From NCBI RefSeq assembly GCF_000272405.2, contig NZ_AJZM02000365.1, positions 1 through 35,891 of the forward strand: a stretch of 35,891 nucleotides of DNA, in the 5' to 3' direction. The notes below the pieces were generated by a model. It did no database searches. It worked only from the letters and a program-made list of their open reading frames with translations, and was not told the origin of the DNA. Positions 26,892-35,877 of this stretch are shown here, piece by piece. The position numbers and the translations under genes were made by a program. Numbering within the stretch: position 1 is the first letter of the stretch; every line of letters begins with the position of its first letter. Source of the DNA: Vibrio tasmaniensis 1F-187. GTDB taxonomy: Bacteria; Pseudomonadota; Gammaproteobacteria; Enterobacterales; Vibrionaceae.

Positions 26892-26910
26892 GGGTGACTA
26901 GTTATCACCC
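26892..26910. other. Hairpin spanning the hsdR stop codon
   Basis: GGGTGA and TCACCC arms surround 7 bases and include the hsdR stop codon. It lies 53-71 bases before the ZorA-like start. It has no T run and is unlikely to end transcription fully, but could reduce read-through or protect the hsdR mRNA end. Confidence 0.5.
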
Positions 26911-29900
26911 ATTCTTCTTATAATTCTCAGCCTGCTCTAGCACGCCTTTGTATACATCATCATTGGCGACTGGTGGGAAGCCGTATTTGTGTAGCAGTAA
27001 GATTAAATCCACTTTCAACTTGGCTTTGATATCATCGCGCCCTGCCCAATCTGGATATTGGGCAACATTGTCTACTGTGGTTTTCATCTCCTTCGCCAGT
27101 TCGAGCATCTTGTCATCGTCGTAAGTGAAATCGTACTTCTTGCGCATGTGATTTAAGATATCGAGGAACGCTTTCTCTTCTAGGTCGATGCCTAGGTCTT
27201 CAAACGAGCCCATTTCTTTCACGATATCAAAGATAATGTCGGTCATTTCTTGAGAGAAGGTATCGAACTCCTCACCATTCAACACATCATTTTCACGACG
27301 TTCGTTATACTGCTCCACCAGCGATTGGAAGCGCTTAGAGAAATTCATCCCTTGTAGCTGGTTGACCTTTTTAAAGTCACTTATCGCCTTCTCTAGTAGC
27401 TTTTGAAGCAACTGAATCTTGGTGTTAGGCAACTTAATCTTGTTGATACGAGCTAGGTAATCTTCGTCAAAAATATCGATAGCTTCGGCGTGCTCATCAC
27501 CAATGGTAAAGATCTCTTCTACTCCATCGGCACGGAGTGCTTCTGCCACTAACTCTCGAACACGCTTATTCATTTGTGCCGTGTCTGGTGCATCACCTTT
27601 GGTTAGCTTAAAGATAATAGAGCGTACTGCGATATAGAAGTGAATTTGGTCACGCTCTTGCTGAGATAACAATTCACTACCACAGCAAACATCATAAGCC
27701 GCCTTCATACGGCCCACTAAAGCCATGAATCGGGTTTCGCCTTTCTTGGTTTGAAGGATGTATTCTGCCGACTGATTAAGGCACTCTAGCTGCTTACACG
27801 GCTCTCCTGTGTAATAACCGGACGTATCGAACTTGTGGAACATCTGTCTTAACAGATCGAGATGGTTCTTCACCTCAATAACGGAAAAGCGAATATCTTC
27901 AAAGTTAGTCTCATCAGCCTTTGAATACATCGCTAAGGCTTGATTCATACGCGACTTGATACCAATGTAATCGACAACTAGCCCTTTCGCCTTGCCTTCA
28001 AACTTACGGTTAACACGTGAGATAGTTTGAATCAGGTTGTGTTTCTGCAACGGCTTATCGATGTAGATAGTATCCAATTCAGGAACGTCAAAACCTGTTA
28101 GCCACATATCGACCACAATAGCTATTTTGAAATTCGACTTAGGACTCTTAAACTGCTGGTCGAGCGATTTTCGATATTCCTTTGTCCCTAGCAGGCTGTA
28201 CTGATCAGGGTCATCGTCTTTACCGCGCGTCATCACCATTTGCACCATCGCAAGCGGCTTTAACTCTTCTTTCTCTTTTTCAGTCAGCTCCGCTCCTTCA
28301 GAAAGAGCACCATCAATTGATAGCTTTTCCTCGAACCATTCTGGCTTTAAGATTTTGACTTGCTTATAAAAATCAAACGCGATTTCACGACTCGCACAGA
28401 CAAACATCGCCTTGCCCTTTATCGTAGAACCTTCTTTAACTCGCCCTTCATAATGTTCAACAAAGTCTTTCGCCAAAGCTTCAATACGGTCAGGGTCGCC
28501 AAGAATCGCGTTCATATTGGCAGAAGCTTTCTTACTCTCTTCTATCTGATGTTCATTGGTGCCCGCTTCTGCGCACGCTTGGTAGTATTTCTCGACCTCT
28601 TCTAGCTTGCTGTTATCAAGAATGACTTTAGCTGCTCGGCCTTCATAAACAATACGAACCGTAATTTCATCATTAACCGATTCTGTCATGGTGTAGCTGT
28701 CTACTGCATGACCGAATACATCAAGGGTGGCATCTATTGGTGTTCCAGTGAAACCAACGTAAGTCGCGCTTGGTAGAGAATCATGTAGATACTTAGCAAA
28801 GCCGTATGTCTCTTTCACATCGACGGCTACACCATCTTGATACTTGATCACCACTTTCTTATCAAGGTTGACCTGTGAACGGTGCGCTTCATCAGAAATA
28901 CAGATGATGTTTGTACGCTCTGAAAGCAATTCGATGTCTTCGGTGAACTTGTGGATGGTAGTCAGGAACACACCACCACTCTTGATGCCTTGTAGCTTAT
29001 CTCTTAAATCTTGACGGCTTTTAACTGGCACCACCATCTCATCACCAATGTAATCAGAGGCATTACAGAACTGTTTAGAAAGCTGATCATCGAGATCATT
29101 ACGGTCGGTAATAAGTACAATGGTCGGGCTTTCAAAATCGATGCTTTTCATCAATAGGCGAGATAGAAACTGCATGGTAAAGCTCTTACCACACCCTGTT
29201 GCACCAAAGTAAGTACCGCCTTTACCACTACCGTATGGCTTACGTTCTTTGTCGATGTTGTAGTAAAGCTTTCGCGCTGCGTAGTACTGCGGGTAACGAC
29301 AACAGATTTTTATCTCTTTCTTAGAAGTATCAGGGAAGAAGACAAAGTTCTTCACCACATCAAGTAATCTAGTTTGGTTAAACAACCCGGCAATCATGGT
29401 GTAGAGGGAGTTAATACCCTCTTTTTCGGTAGACTCGTTGCCCGTTACTTTGCGCCATGCGTAGAAGAACTCATACGGCGCAAACAGGTTACCCATTTTG
29501 TTGTTCACACCATCACTGATGATGCACATCGCGTTGTAGACGAACAGCTTGGGAATATCACGGCGATAACGCACACAGATTTGCTTCCATGCATCAAAAA
29601 TGGTCGCGTCTTTCTCTCGCACGGCACTTTTGAATTCAAACACCACCAGCGGCAAGCCGTTCACATAAAGGATGCCATCAGGGATTCGAACTTGTTCATC
29701 GACACCTTCAATCTCTAGCTGGTTAACGATTTTATAGATATTGGTGTCAGTCGCTTCTAACCGATTTGTTTCTAAGTACGTAACGTTACCTTCAGCAACT
29801 TTTCTATCAGAGTTGTCTGGTTTAGATTTATTCTCTAGCAACGGCACAAACATAAGGCGTAAGGCTTGTACCAAATGTCTTGTATCGATTAACTCAATAT

Positions 29901-30216
29901 AGAGGTCTTTCTTTGAGCGATCTTCACGCTTAAACAAGAAGCCATTGGTTAGCCATTGGCAGAAGGTTTTATTGCTATGGTACAAATCACTGGCAGGCAA
30001 CGTTGAGATCATACGGACAATTGTGTCGATTTCGCTCTCGGTTATACCATCGCCTCGGTACTGCTTGGCAAGGTAGCGTCGTAAGTCATCGACAATGAGT
30101 ACTTGCTCTTTGTCTTCACGCGCTATTTGTTCACCCACTACGTGTGGGTAGCCTTGCTCACCTAATAGCTCAATAATGGCCTGTTCGAGTTTGGCTTCAG
30201 TAAATTTTAAGCTCAT
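26905..30216 (-). CDS. hsdR: Type I restriction enzyme, HsdR subunit
   Basis: This 1103-residue motor and nuclease subunit translocates DNA and cuts it when the type I target is unmethylated. An N-terminal PD-(D/E)xK-type nuclease region contains VVFEFKSA near residue 192. The SF2 helicase core carries Walker A GATGCGKS at 338-345, DEAHRSQ near 440, and VGFTGTPID near 492. A C-terminal helical region for HsdM/HsdS contact follows. AGGAAAAGG lies just upstream of the ATG. It is separated from hsdS by 261 bases holding a structured repeat, but is in the same direction. No frame break is seen. Confidence 0.96.
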   Translation of the reverse strand: MSLKFTEAKLEQAIIELLGEQGYPHVVGEQIAREDKEQVLIVDDLRRYLAKQYRGDGITESEIDTIVRMISTLPASDLYHSNKTFCQWLTNGFLFKREDRSKKDLYIELIDTRHLVQALRLMFVPLLENKSKPDNSDRKVAEGNVTYLETNRLEATDTNIYKIVNQLEIEGVDEQVRIPDGILYVNGLPLVVFEFKSAVREKDATIFDAWKQICVRYRRDIPKLFVYNAMCIISDGVNNKMGNLFAPYEFFYAWRKVTGNESTEKEGINSLYTMIAGLFNQTRLLDVVKNFVFFPDTSKKEIKICCRYPQYYAARKLYYNIDKERKPYGSGKGGTYFGATGCGKSFTMQFLSRLLMKSIDFESPTIVLITDRNDLDDQLSKQFCNASDYIGDEMVVPVKSRQDLRDKLQGIKSGGVFLTTIHKFTEDIELLSERTNIICISDEAHRSQVNLDKKVVIKYQDGVAVDVKETYGFAKYLHDSLPSATYVGFTGTPIDATLDVFGHAVDSYTMTESVNDEITVRIVYEGRAAKVILDNSKLEEVEKYYQACAEAGTNEHQIEESKKASANMNAILGDPDRIEALAKDFVEHYEGRVKEGSTIKGKAMFVCASREIAFDFYKQVKILKPEWFEEKLSIDGALSEGAELTEKEKEELKPLAMVQMVMTRGKDDDPDQYSLLGTKEYRKSLDQQFKSPKSNFKIAIVVDMWLTGFDVPELDTIYIDKPLQKHNLIQTISRVNRKFEGKAKGLVVDYIGIKSRMNQALAMYSKADETNFEDIRFSVIEVKNHLDLLRQMFHKFDTSGYYTGEPCKQLECLNQSAEYILQTKKGETRFMALVGRMKAAYDVCCGSELLSQQERDQIHFYIAVRSIIFKLTKGDAPDTAQMNKRVRELVAEALRADGVEEIFTIGDEHAEAIDIFDEDYLARINKIKLPNTKIQLLQKLLEKAISDFKKVNQLQGMNFSKRFQSLVEQYNERRENDVLNGEEFDTFSQEMTDIIFDIVKEMGSFEDLGIDLEEKAFLDILNHMRKKYDFTYDDDKMLELAKEMKTTVDNVAQYPDWAGRDDIKAKLKVDLILLLHKYGFPPVANDDVYKGVLEQAENYKKNG

Positions 30217-30324
30217 CGCCTTTTCCTACTGCTGTTTGACGTTGTTTGTTGTTTTCTAGATTGAGTTATTTGAGTTTGTTTTTGGCGCAAATCAGTTTTG
30301 TTCTGTCATCTGAGGTGTGTTTGA

Positions 30325-30476
30325 TTCGTCACCTTAGGACTTCACCTTCGTCAGCTTAGAACCTCGCCTTCGTCATCTCAGAACCGAGGGACGAGGTATC
30401 TGAGATCTCGCTTTTCATCACCACCAAAAACGAGATTCCTGATAAGTTCGTCCCTCACTTTCTGGAATGACGAAAG
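30325..30476. repeat. Structured repeat element between hsdS and hsdR
   Basis: Three imperfect 22-bp direct repeats (30325-30346, 30347-30368, 30369-30390; each starts TTCGTCA) run into three consecutive hairpins. These are ATCTCAGA/TCTGAGAT (30375-30406), ATCTCG/CGAGAT (30405-30436) and ATTCCTGA/TCTGGAAT (30435-30468, one G-T pair). The block ends next to the hsdS stop. The GTCATTCC...GGAATCTCG wording resembles dispersed intergenic repeats I associate with Vibrio genomes (REP or MITE-like). No ORF lies in the 30217-30477 gap. Confidence 0.75.
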
Positions 30477-30477
30477 G

Positions 30478-31731
30478 TTACTCTGCTAGTGCTTTAGCTT
30501 GTTCTACTTGCAGGTTTTCTAAGTCGATTTCGCCGGAAAGCAATTTAGGAAGTAGAGTGTCACGTAGCTTAGCCAGCACCTCATTCTCAAGGCGATTTTG
30601 ATGAGCTTTCTTCAACATAGCTTCAGTAAGCTGCCAGAATTTTTGCGCAACATCCTTTGTAGGGATTACACATGGAGTGTCAGCAACAACTACAGGCTTA
30701 ATAGCAGGGTATGCTCCACCATCAGCTAGACGAGCGTACTCGTCAATAGAGTCATCATTGGTAGTAGCTAGGTAAACAAACGATGTCCAACACTCTTCTT
30801 TTGGCGATAAAACAGCGAAGCCTGTGCTACCTGTAAGTGGTTGTTCTGTATCACCGATAAATGCAAAAGATCGATTTCCCGGACGTACAGTGCCAACAAT
30901 GGTATCCCCAGAGTTCAAGATTCTTCTCGCTCGTGATGGCGCTTCACTGAAGTCATAACTTGTGACTGTTTCAATTACACCATTTTTTGTGTTTGCTAGG
31001 TCAACATAGTGAACTTGTTCGGGTTGGTTTTTCTTTGTCCATGACTTCGCATTTAGTTTGGCAATATCTGCAATCACGCCCTGACTCCAACCTTCAGGAA
31101 TCAAACCCAGTTCAGACTCAACGAGCTTTTCTGGGAAAAGCGAGGCAACTTCTTTTAAAAGAAAAGGCGCATCCATCCCTTTTGGCTGTGCACCATTCAT
31201 TTTAGCTTTAACTGGATCAAAATCGACAAACCAAGATTTGAACAGCGCTTGTGCCATTTGCTCTAGGGTTTGGTTGATTTGGTTGTTGAGGGTGATTTTT
31301 CTATCCAAATCTCGTAAATGAATAGCTAGCTTATTCTGGTATTTAGGACACTTGGGTAAAAGTACTTTAGCCCTATGAAGATCATTCCTATTTACCCCGG
31401 GTACAGCACCTTTGTCCGTATAGTCTTTATAAGATACGGTCTTCAAATAGTAATAGATAAATAATGGATCATTCCCTTTAAAATCCTTTACATAAAGCGT
31501 TGTATTTAAAGGCCAAAAATCTTCTTCTATATAAAAAACCTGCCCAATCGTGCCATATCGACCAGTTACAACACCTGGCGATTTTATTTTCACTTCATTG
31601 TGAAAACCGGAATGACCAGAGGAAGAAATAACAGGTACATTTCCATCAATTCGCTTTGTTTTCGGAAGGTCATATCCACGTTTGAGTTCAATGACATCAC
31701 CCAACTCTGACTGTATCCACTCACTCCCCAT
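30478..31731 (-). CDS. hsdS: Type I restriction-modification specificity subunit HsdS
   Basis: This 417-residue protein selects the bipartite DNA target for HsdM and HsdR. Two target-recognition domains (about residues 1-135 and 200-360) are separated by the conserved helical spacer LNNQINQTLEQMAQALFKSWF (about 145-165). A matching C-terminal helix with ENEVLAKLRDTLLPKLLSGEID follows. Its start overlaps hsdM by 11 bases. Full length indicates a functional subunit. The target sequence cannot be predicted by eye. Confidence 0.95.
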   Translation of the reverse strand: MGSEWIQSELGDVIELKRGYDLPKTKRIDGNVPVISSSGHSGFHNEVKIKSPGVVTGRYGTIGQVFYIEEDFWPLNTTLYVKDFKGNDPLFIYYYLKTVSYKDYTDKGAVPGVNRNDLHRAKVLLPKCPKYQNKLAIHLRDLDRKITLNNQINQTLEQMAQALFKSWFVDFDPVKAKMNGAQPKGMDAPFLLKEVASLFPEKLVESELGLIPEGWSQGVIADIAKLNAKSWTKKNQPEQVHYVDLANTKNGVIETVTSYDFSEAPSRARRILNSGDTIVGTVRPGNRSFAFIGDTEQPLTGSTGFAVLSPKEECWTSFVYLATTNDDSIDEYARLADGGAYPAIKPVVVADTPCVIPTKDVAQKFWQLTEAMLKKAHQNRLENEVLAKLRDTLLPKLLSGEIDLENLQVEQAKALAE

Positions 31732-33367
31732 AACCCAACACCTCCAAGTTACGACGAATCGCTTTATTCAGCTCTTGAGATTGATTCATTTGGCTGTATA
31801 AGGTTTGTGAAAGCTCACTCATCTTGGTTTCAAACGGAATGCCATCATCTTCTATGTCAGCTGCGCCAACATAGCGCCCCGGAGTCAATACAAAATCGTT
31901 AGCCTTGATATCAGCAATGGTCGCTGATTTGCTAAAACCTGCTTTGTCTTCATACTTCTCTACTTTGCCATCGCCACGTTCAATACGCGCTTTAAGTTCT
32001 GCTTCATCACAGCGCCATGCATGGTAAGTGTCAGCAATCAGCGCAATATCGTCTTTAGTCAACTCTTTGTTGGTGCGGCTAATCATGGCGCCCATTTCAC
32101 GGGCATCAATAAACAAAGTCTCTTTTTGGCGGTTACGGAAACCTTTGGTGGTATTTTCGGTTTTGTCTTTAGTGATAAACCAAATGCACACAGGGATCTG
32201 CGTAGTAAAGAACAGCTGCCCCGGCAAAGCGATCATACATTCAACGCGATCGTTCTCGATTAGCTGCTGACGGATCTCACCTTCACCGGACGTGCTTGAA
32301 CTCATTGAGCCGTTCGCCAAAACAAAGCCTGCTGTGCCTGTTTCGCTTAGCTTCGAGAGCATGTGCAAAATCCAACCGTAGTTGGCATTACCTGTTGGCG
32401 GTGTACGGTAGCCAGCAAAGCGCGCATCATCGGTTAACTCGGCTTCATTACGCCAACCTTTAAGGTTAAACGGTGGGTTAGCCATAATGTAATCGGCTTT
32501 TAAGTCTTTATGCTGGTCAGCAAAGAAGGTATCGGCTGCACGCTCACCCAAGTTGCCCGATAAACCGCGAATGGCTAAGTTCATCTTCGCCAGTTTATAA
32601 GTGGTCGAGGTCAGCTCTTGGCCATAAATAGCAATATCTTTGGTGCGCCCTTCGTGCTCTTTAATGAACTTTAAAGACTGAACAAACATACCGCCCGAGC
32701 CACAAGCCGGGTCGTAGATTTTACCTTGGAAAGGTTCTAGCATTTCAGCTAATAGTGTTACCACTGACTTAGGCGTATAGAACTCGCCACCACCTTTGCC
32801 TTCGGTTGCTGCAAACTTACCTAGGAAGTATTCATAAACACGACCGACTAAGTCCTCTTCGCTCATGTCGCATTCGTTCGCCAGCGTATCGATGTTTTCA
32901 ATGCTGTCGATAAGTGACGCCAGCTTTTTCACTTCCAAACCTTGACGCGAGAAGTAGTTGTCTGGCAGAGCGTCTTTCAAGCTTGGGTTGTTTTTTTCGA
33001 TGGTTGATAGAGCGGTATCGATAATGATAGCGATATCATCTTGCTTAGCGCGCGCTTTAACAAATGACCAGCGCGCATCTTCTGGTAAAAAGAAGATATT
33101 GTCTTGTTGGTAGAACTCTTTCATCTCAACAAAAGCTTCTTGCCCGTCGTCTATCATCTTCTGACGGCGCGCTTCAAACTTATCGCTGATGAACTTTAAG
33201 AACACAAGGCTTAATACCACGTGTTTGTATTCAGATGACTCAACGCTGCCACGCAGCTGATTAGCGGTATCCCAAAGGGTCTCTTCAAAGCCTTTGGTCG
33301 CTTTTTTAGCTTTTGACGTAGGCTTAGCTTTTGAGGCGGGTTTCTTGTTAGCGGGTGCTTTTGCCAT
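31721..33367 (-). CDS. hsdM: Type I restriction-modification methyltransferase HsdM
   Basis: This N6-adenine methyltransferase of about 548 residues protects host DNA and forms the core of the type I complex. A helical N-terminal domain is followed by GGGEFYTPKSVVTLL, SAM motif DPACGSGGMF near residue 217 and the catalytic MANPPF near 296. The ATG at 33367 is preferred; a frame open to 33418 has no family similarity. The first 27 residues after this start are an unusual Lys/Ala/Pro-rich tail (MAKAPANKKPASKAK...). hsdS follows with an 11-base overlap. Confidence 0.95.
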   Translation of the reverse strand: MAKAPANKKPASKAKPTSKAKKATKGFEETLWDTANQLRGSVESSEYKHVVLSLVFLKFISDKFEARRQKMIDDGQEAFVEMKEFYQQDNIFFLPEDARWSFVKARAKQDDIAIIIDTALSTIEKNNPSLKDALPDNYFSRQGLEVKKLASLIDSIENIDTLANECDMSEEDLVGRVYEYFLGKFAATEGKGGGEFYTPKSVVTLLAEMLEPFQGKIYDPACGSGGMFVQSLKFIKEHEGRTKDIAIYGQELTSTTYKLAKMNLAIRGLSGNLGERAADTFFADQHKDLKADYIMANPPFNLKGWRNEAELTDDARFAGYRTPPTGNANYGWILHMLSKLSETGTAGFVLANGSMSSSTSGEGEIRQQLIENDRVECMIALPGQLFFTTQIPVCIWFITKDKTENTTKGFRNRQKETLFIDAREMGAMISRTNKELTKDDIALIADTYHAWRCDEAELKARIERGDGKVEKYEDKAGFSKSATIADIKANDFVLTPGRYVGAADIEDDGIPFETKMSELSQTLYSQMNQSQELNKAIRRNLEVLGYGE

Positions 33368-33394
33368 GTTCTTAATTACTCGAATAATGTAGGA

Positions 33395-33419
33395 CTTGGC
33401 TCTGAACAGCGGAGCCAAG
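33395..33419. other. Hairpin between the helicase gene and hsdM
   Basis: Perfect 8-bp arms CTTGGCTC and GAGCCAAG surround a 9-base loop, 28-52 bases upstream of the hsdM start. No T run is present in either direction. It includes AGCGGAGC, a motif found in several other gaps in the window. Confidence 0.55.
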
Positions 33420-33495
33420 ATTTATTGCGTGGTATTGTATCGTAAATGCGACTTTTTGCATTGATTAAGAGTTACTTATGATAAATAAATTGCAA

Positions 33496-35484
33496 CTAAA
33501 CTTGGGTAACTTCTCCCGTAATTTCAATATGTTTTTCAACGCTAACTGGAAACTCTTCAGTACTGAAAACAACTAACTTTTGCCCAGCCCTAGTCATTGC
33601 TACATAAAGTTTTCGCATTGATTCTTGCAGTACTTCTTCCCTTTCCGAATCGCTCAACTCTAGATTTTTAGGCTGGTTAATTATTTGACCACAGCCAAGA
33701 ACAAACACCGTACCAGACTCCATACCCGTGCAACTATTGATATTAAGTAGCCTAACTTTGCTGCCTACGTTATCCGCTAACTCTTTGGAGTTGTTGTAGT
33801 TAATGACCTTGTTTGAACCAATTCGTTTTTCAATGTCTTGCTTTAGCGCCCATGGATTATACTCTGGGCTGCATAAAACCATGATCTGATGAAGAGCAAC
33901 TGTTCCCGACAGCACCAGGACTGCGAGTTCGTTCAGAAACCTCTTTTTCTCATCTTGAGCATTTCGAGAATATATAATCTGGGGTTTGTGTCCTCTTGCC
34001 ATTTTTTCATAGTCAGGCTTCACGTAATCTTCGGGGCTTCCTTCGAGATCATCGAGCAGGGCGTTAGCAGCGACCATTATTTCATAAGTCGTTCTGTAAG
34101 AATGATTCAAACGCTTAGTACGCCCTCGAACATTCAAACCTACGCTCTTCCAACTTAAACGGCTTTTTAAGAAACCTTGGTTAGGGTCAGCACAAATAAA
34201 TAATTGTCCTCCCGGCGTCAATGAGCGTTTAATTAATTGTAACCAAGATGGCGCGAAGAATTGAGCCTCATCAAGCAGTATGTGATCAAACTGTTCAAGA
34301 GGTTTGTCTGATAACGCAACTTCCTTAATATACAAACTCGGTAGGTATTTCTTAACCGACGACAACCGAGCAGAAAAATCAACATATAGCTGCCAAACAT
34401 GTTCTCGCTGACTTTTTTGTAGTGCAAACCCACGACCCTGTCGATCGAATTCCAAGTACTCTTCTTTGTCTTTAATTAAATAGTCATTGATGTACTCTAG
34501 TTCGGACCAAATCTGCTCATCTGTTAACGATAGTTGCGTGTAAGCTTCATTTTTATCACTTAAAACGGTCTTCCTTTCTTCTTTCATATTCGCATCGCCA
34601 AATACTGGCTTAACACGCTGATGGCTTTTACTGTACTGCTTTAGCGCAAACGAGTGAAAGGTGGTAATTTCAAGGTTCTCAGGTTTACCTTTAAGCCAGG
34701 TTTCGAACCTGTATTTAATATCTTCCGTCACTGGCTTATTGTGTATCGCAAGAAGGACCTTTTTTTCCGGGTATTTTTTACAATACAAAACTGCACGATT
34801 AATTAAAATCAGAGTTTTCCCACTCCCAGCTACCCCATTTATCAACCTTACTGAAATGTCTTCCTGACCTTCTTCTTCAGAATCGACAGACTCAACCATA
34901 TCTAGCCTAGTAGCCAATTCTTGATCGTAATCTAAAAAAAATGGGAGCAGCTTTGCGGTATTGTCTACGGAGGCTTTTCCTCGACGAGTACTACACTGTG
35001 CGGGAACAACCGACTCTGGAAAAAACGTGCGCTTGATTCGTGAATGTGAATCGATTGTGAACTCGGTTAGTGCGGCGTGGATTAGTTTTTCACCACGCTC
35101 AATAAACGTTTTGTTCTCAATTATTTGTACATAATCAGAGAAAGAAGTATTAACTTGGAGAGAACCGTCAATTTGGAAAGTACTTTCTTCTTCCACAATC
35201 ATATTATCGACGACAGCTAGATACTGAATAGGCTTTAAACCTAACGTCAACATCGAGTCATTAAACTTCAACAATTTAGAAAGACTAATACTATCTGGTT
35301 TCTCTGAATGGACTCCAACAAACACCCAACTATTGCAAGGCCCCTCAATAATACAAGGAGCAACTTGTAAAGACTCTAATAATGACTCACGAATAAAAAA
35401 TTCGTCATTGAGTTTATTGAATACCTTTTTGAAATGACGTCGATGCTTGCGGTCTAAGCCTGTAATCGTATCTATATGTGCCAT
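33496..35484 (-). CDS. UvrD-like superfamily 1 helicase with unrecognised N-terminal domain
   Basis: This 662-residue protein has about 200 N-terminal residues that I cannot assign, then a UvrD/Rep-type SF1A helicase core. Motif I GVAGSGKTLIL lies near residue 216, motif Ia/TFHSFA near 270, motif II LLDEAQ near 403, motif IV/SYRTTYE near 460, and motif VI KLYVAMTRAGQKLVV near 625. It follows the partial helicase gene with a TAATG overlap, so the two are coupled. It stands next to hsdM on the same strand. A phage-defence role is inferred from context only. Confidence 0.82.
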   Translation of the reverse strand: MAHIDTITGLDRKHRRHFKKVFNKLNDEFFIRESLLESLQVAPCIIEGPCNSWVFVGVHSEKPDSISLSKLLKFNDSMLTLGLKPIQYLAVVDNMIVEEESTFQIDGSLQVNTSFSDYVQIIENKTFIERGEKLIHAALTEFTIDSHSRIKRTFFPESVVPAQCSTRRGKASVDNTAKLLPFFLDYDQELATRLDMVESVDSEEEGQEDISVRLINGVAGSGKTLILINRAVLYCKKYPEKKVLLAIHNKPVTEDIKYRFETWLKGKPENLEITTFHSFALKQYSKSHQRVKPVFGDANMKEERKTVLSDKNEAYTQLSLTDEQIWSELEYINDYLIKDKEEYLEFDRQGRGFALQKSQREHVWQLYVDFSARLSSVKKYLPSLYIKEVALSDKPLEQFDHILLDEAQFFAPSWLQLIKRSLTPGGQLFICADPNQGFLKSRLSWKSVGLNVRGRTKRLNHSYRTTYEIMVAANALLDDLEGSPEDYVKPDYEKMARGHKPQIIYSRNAQDEKKRFLNELAVLVLSGTVALHQIMVLCSPEYNPWALKQDIEKRIGSNKVINYNNSKELADNVGSKVRLLNINSCTGMESGTVFVLGCGQIINQPKNLELSDSEREEVLQESMRKLYVAMTRAGQKLVVFSTEEFPVSVEKHIEITGEVTQV

Positions 35485-35877
35485 TAATCTACTTCCACCT
35501 TATAACAGTGACGAACCAGAGATTTATAATCTTCAATGTTTTGTCGGACCTTAGGATCATCCACCTGTTGCAGCATGCCTTCTGGGATTTCGGGACCTAC
35601 AATAACCAACTTAGTCTGGGGTCTAGTAATGGCGACATTGAGACGTTCCGCTTGAAAAAAGAATTCAGCAATAGCGCTAATGTATTGCGGATCTGAGGAG
35701 CAAAATGAAACTATAATCATTTCCCGCTCCTGGCCTTGCATCCTTTCCACGGTATCCGTTACCACTAATTTTGATCCAAATATCCCCAACTTATCCTGAA
35801 GGCAAGACTTTAAAGCTTTGGCATGACCCCGAAACGGTGTAACGACACCTATCTCTTCAGCAGGTAGACCCGCTTCA
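35484..35877 (-). CDS. Superfamily 1 helicase, C-terminal part (Dna2/NAM7-like, AAA_12), truncated
   Basis: About 131 C-terminal residues of an SF1B-type helicase are present; the frame stays open to the contig edge. IGVVTPFRGHAKAL (motif IV region), DTVERMQGQEREMIIVSF (motif V) and RLNVAITRPQTKLVIVG (motif VI) are clear. A TTG at 35789 is internal, not a start. The stop is TAA overlapping the next ATG. The missing N terminus could hold a nuclease or sensor domain. The real sequence ends at 35877, where adapter bases begin. Confidence 0.8.

Noticed and set aside
30325..30390. CRISPR-like array from the 22-bp repeats
   Set aside because: The units are directly adjacent, without spacers, and differ from each other; no cas gene is nearby.
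23507..35877. tRNA-borne integrative island
   Set aside because: No tRNA, integrase or flanking direct repeat was found in the window; the right boundary lies beyond the contig.
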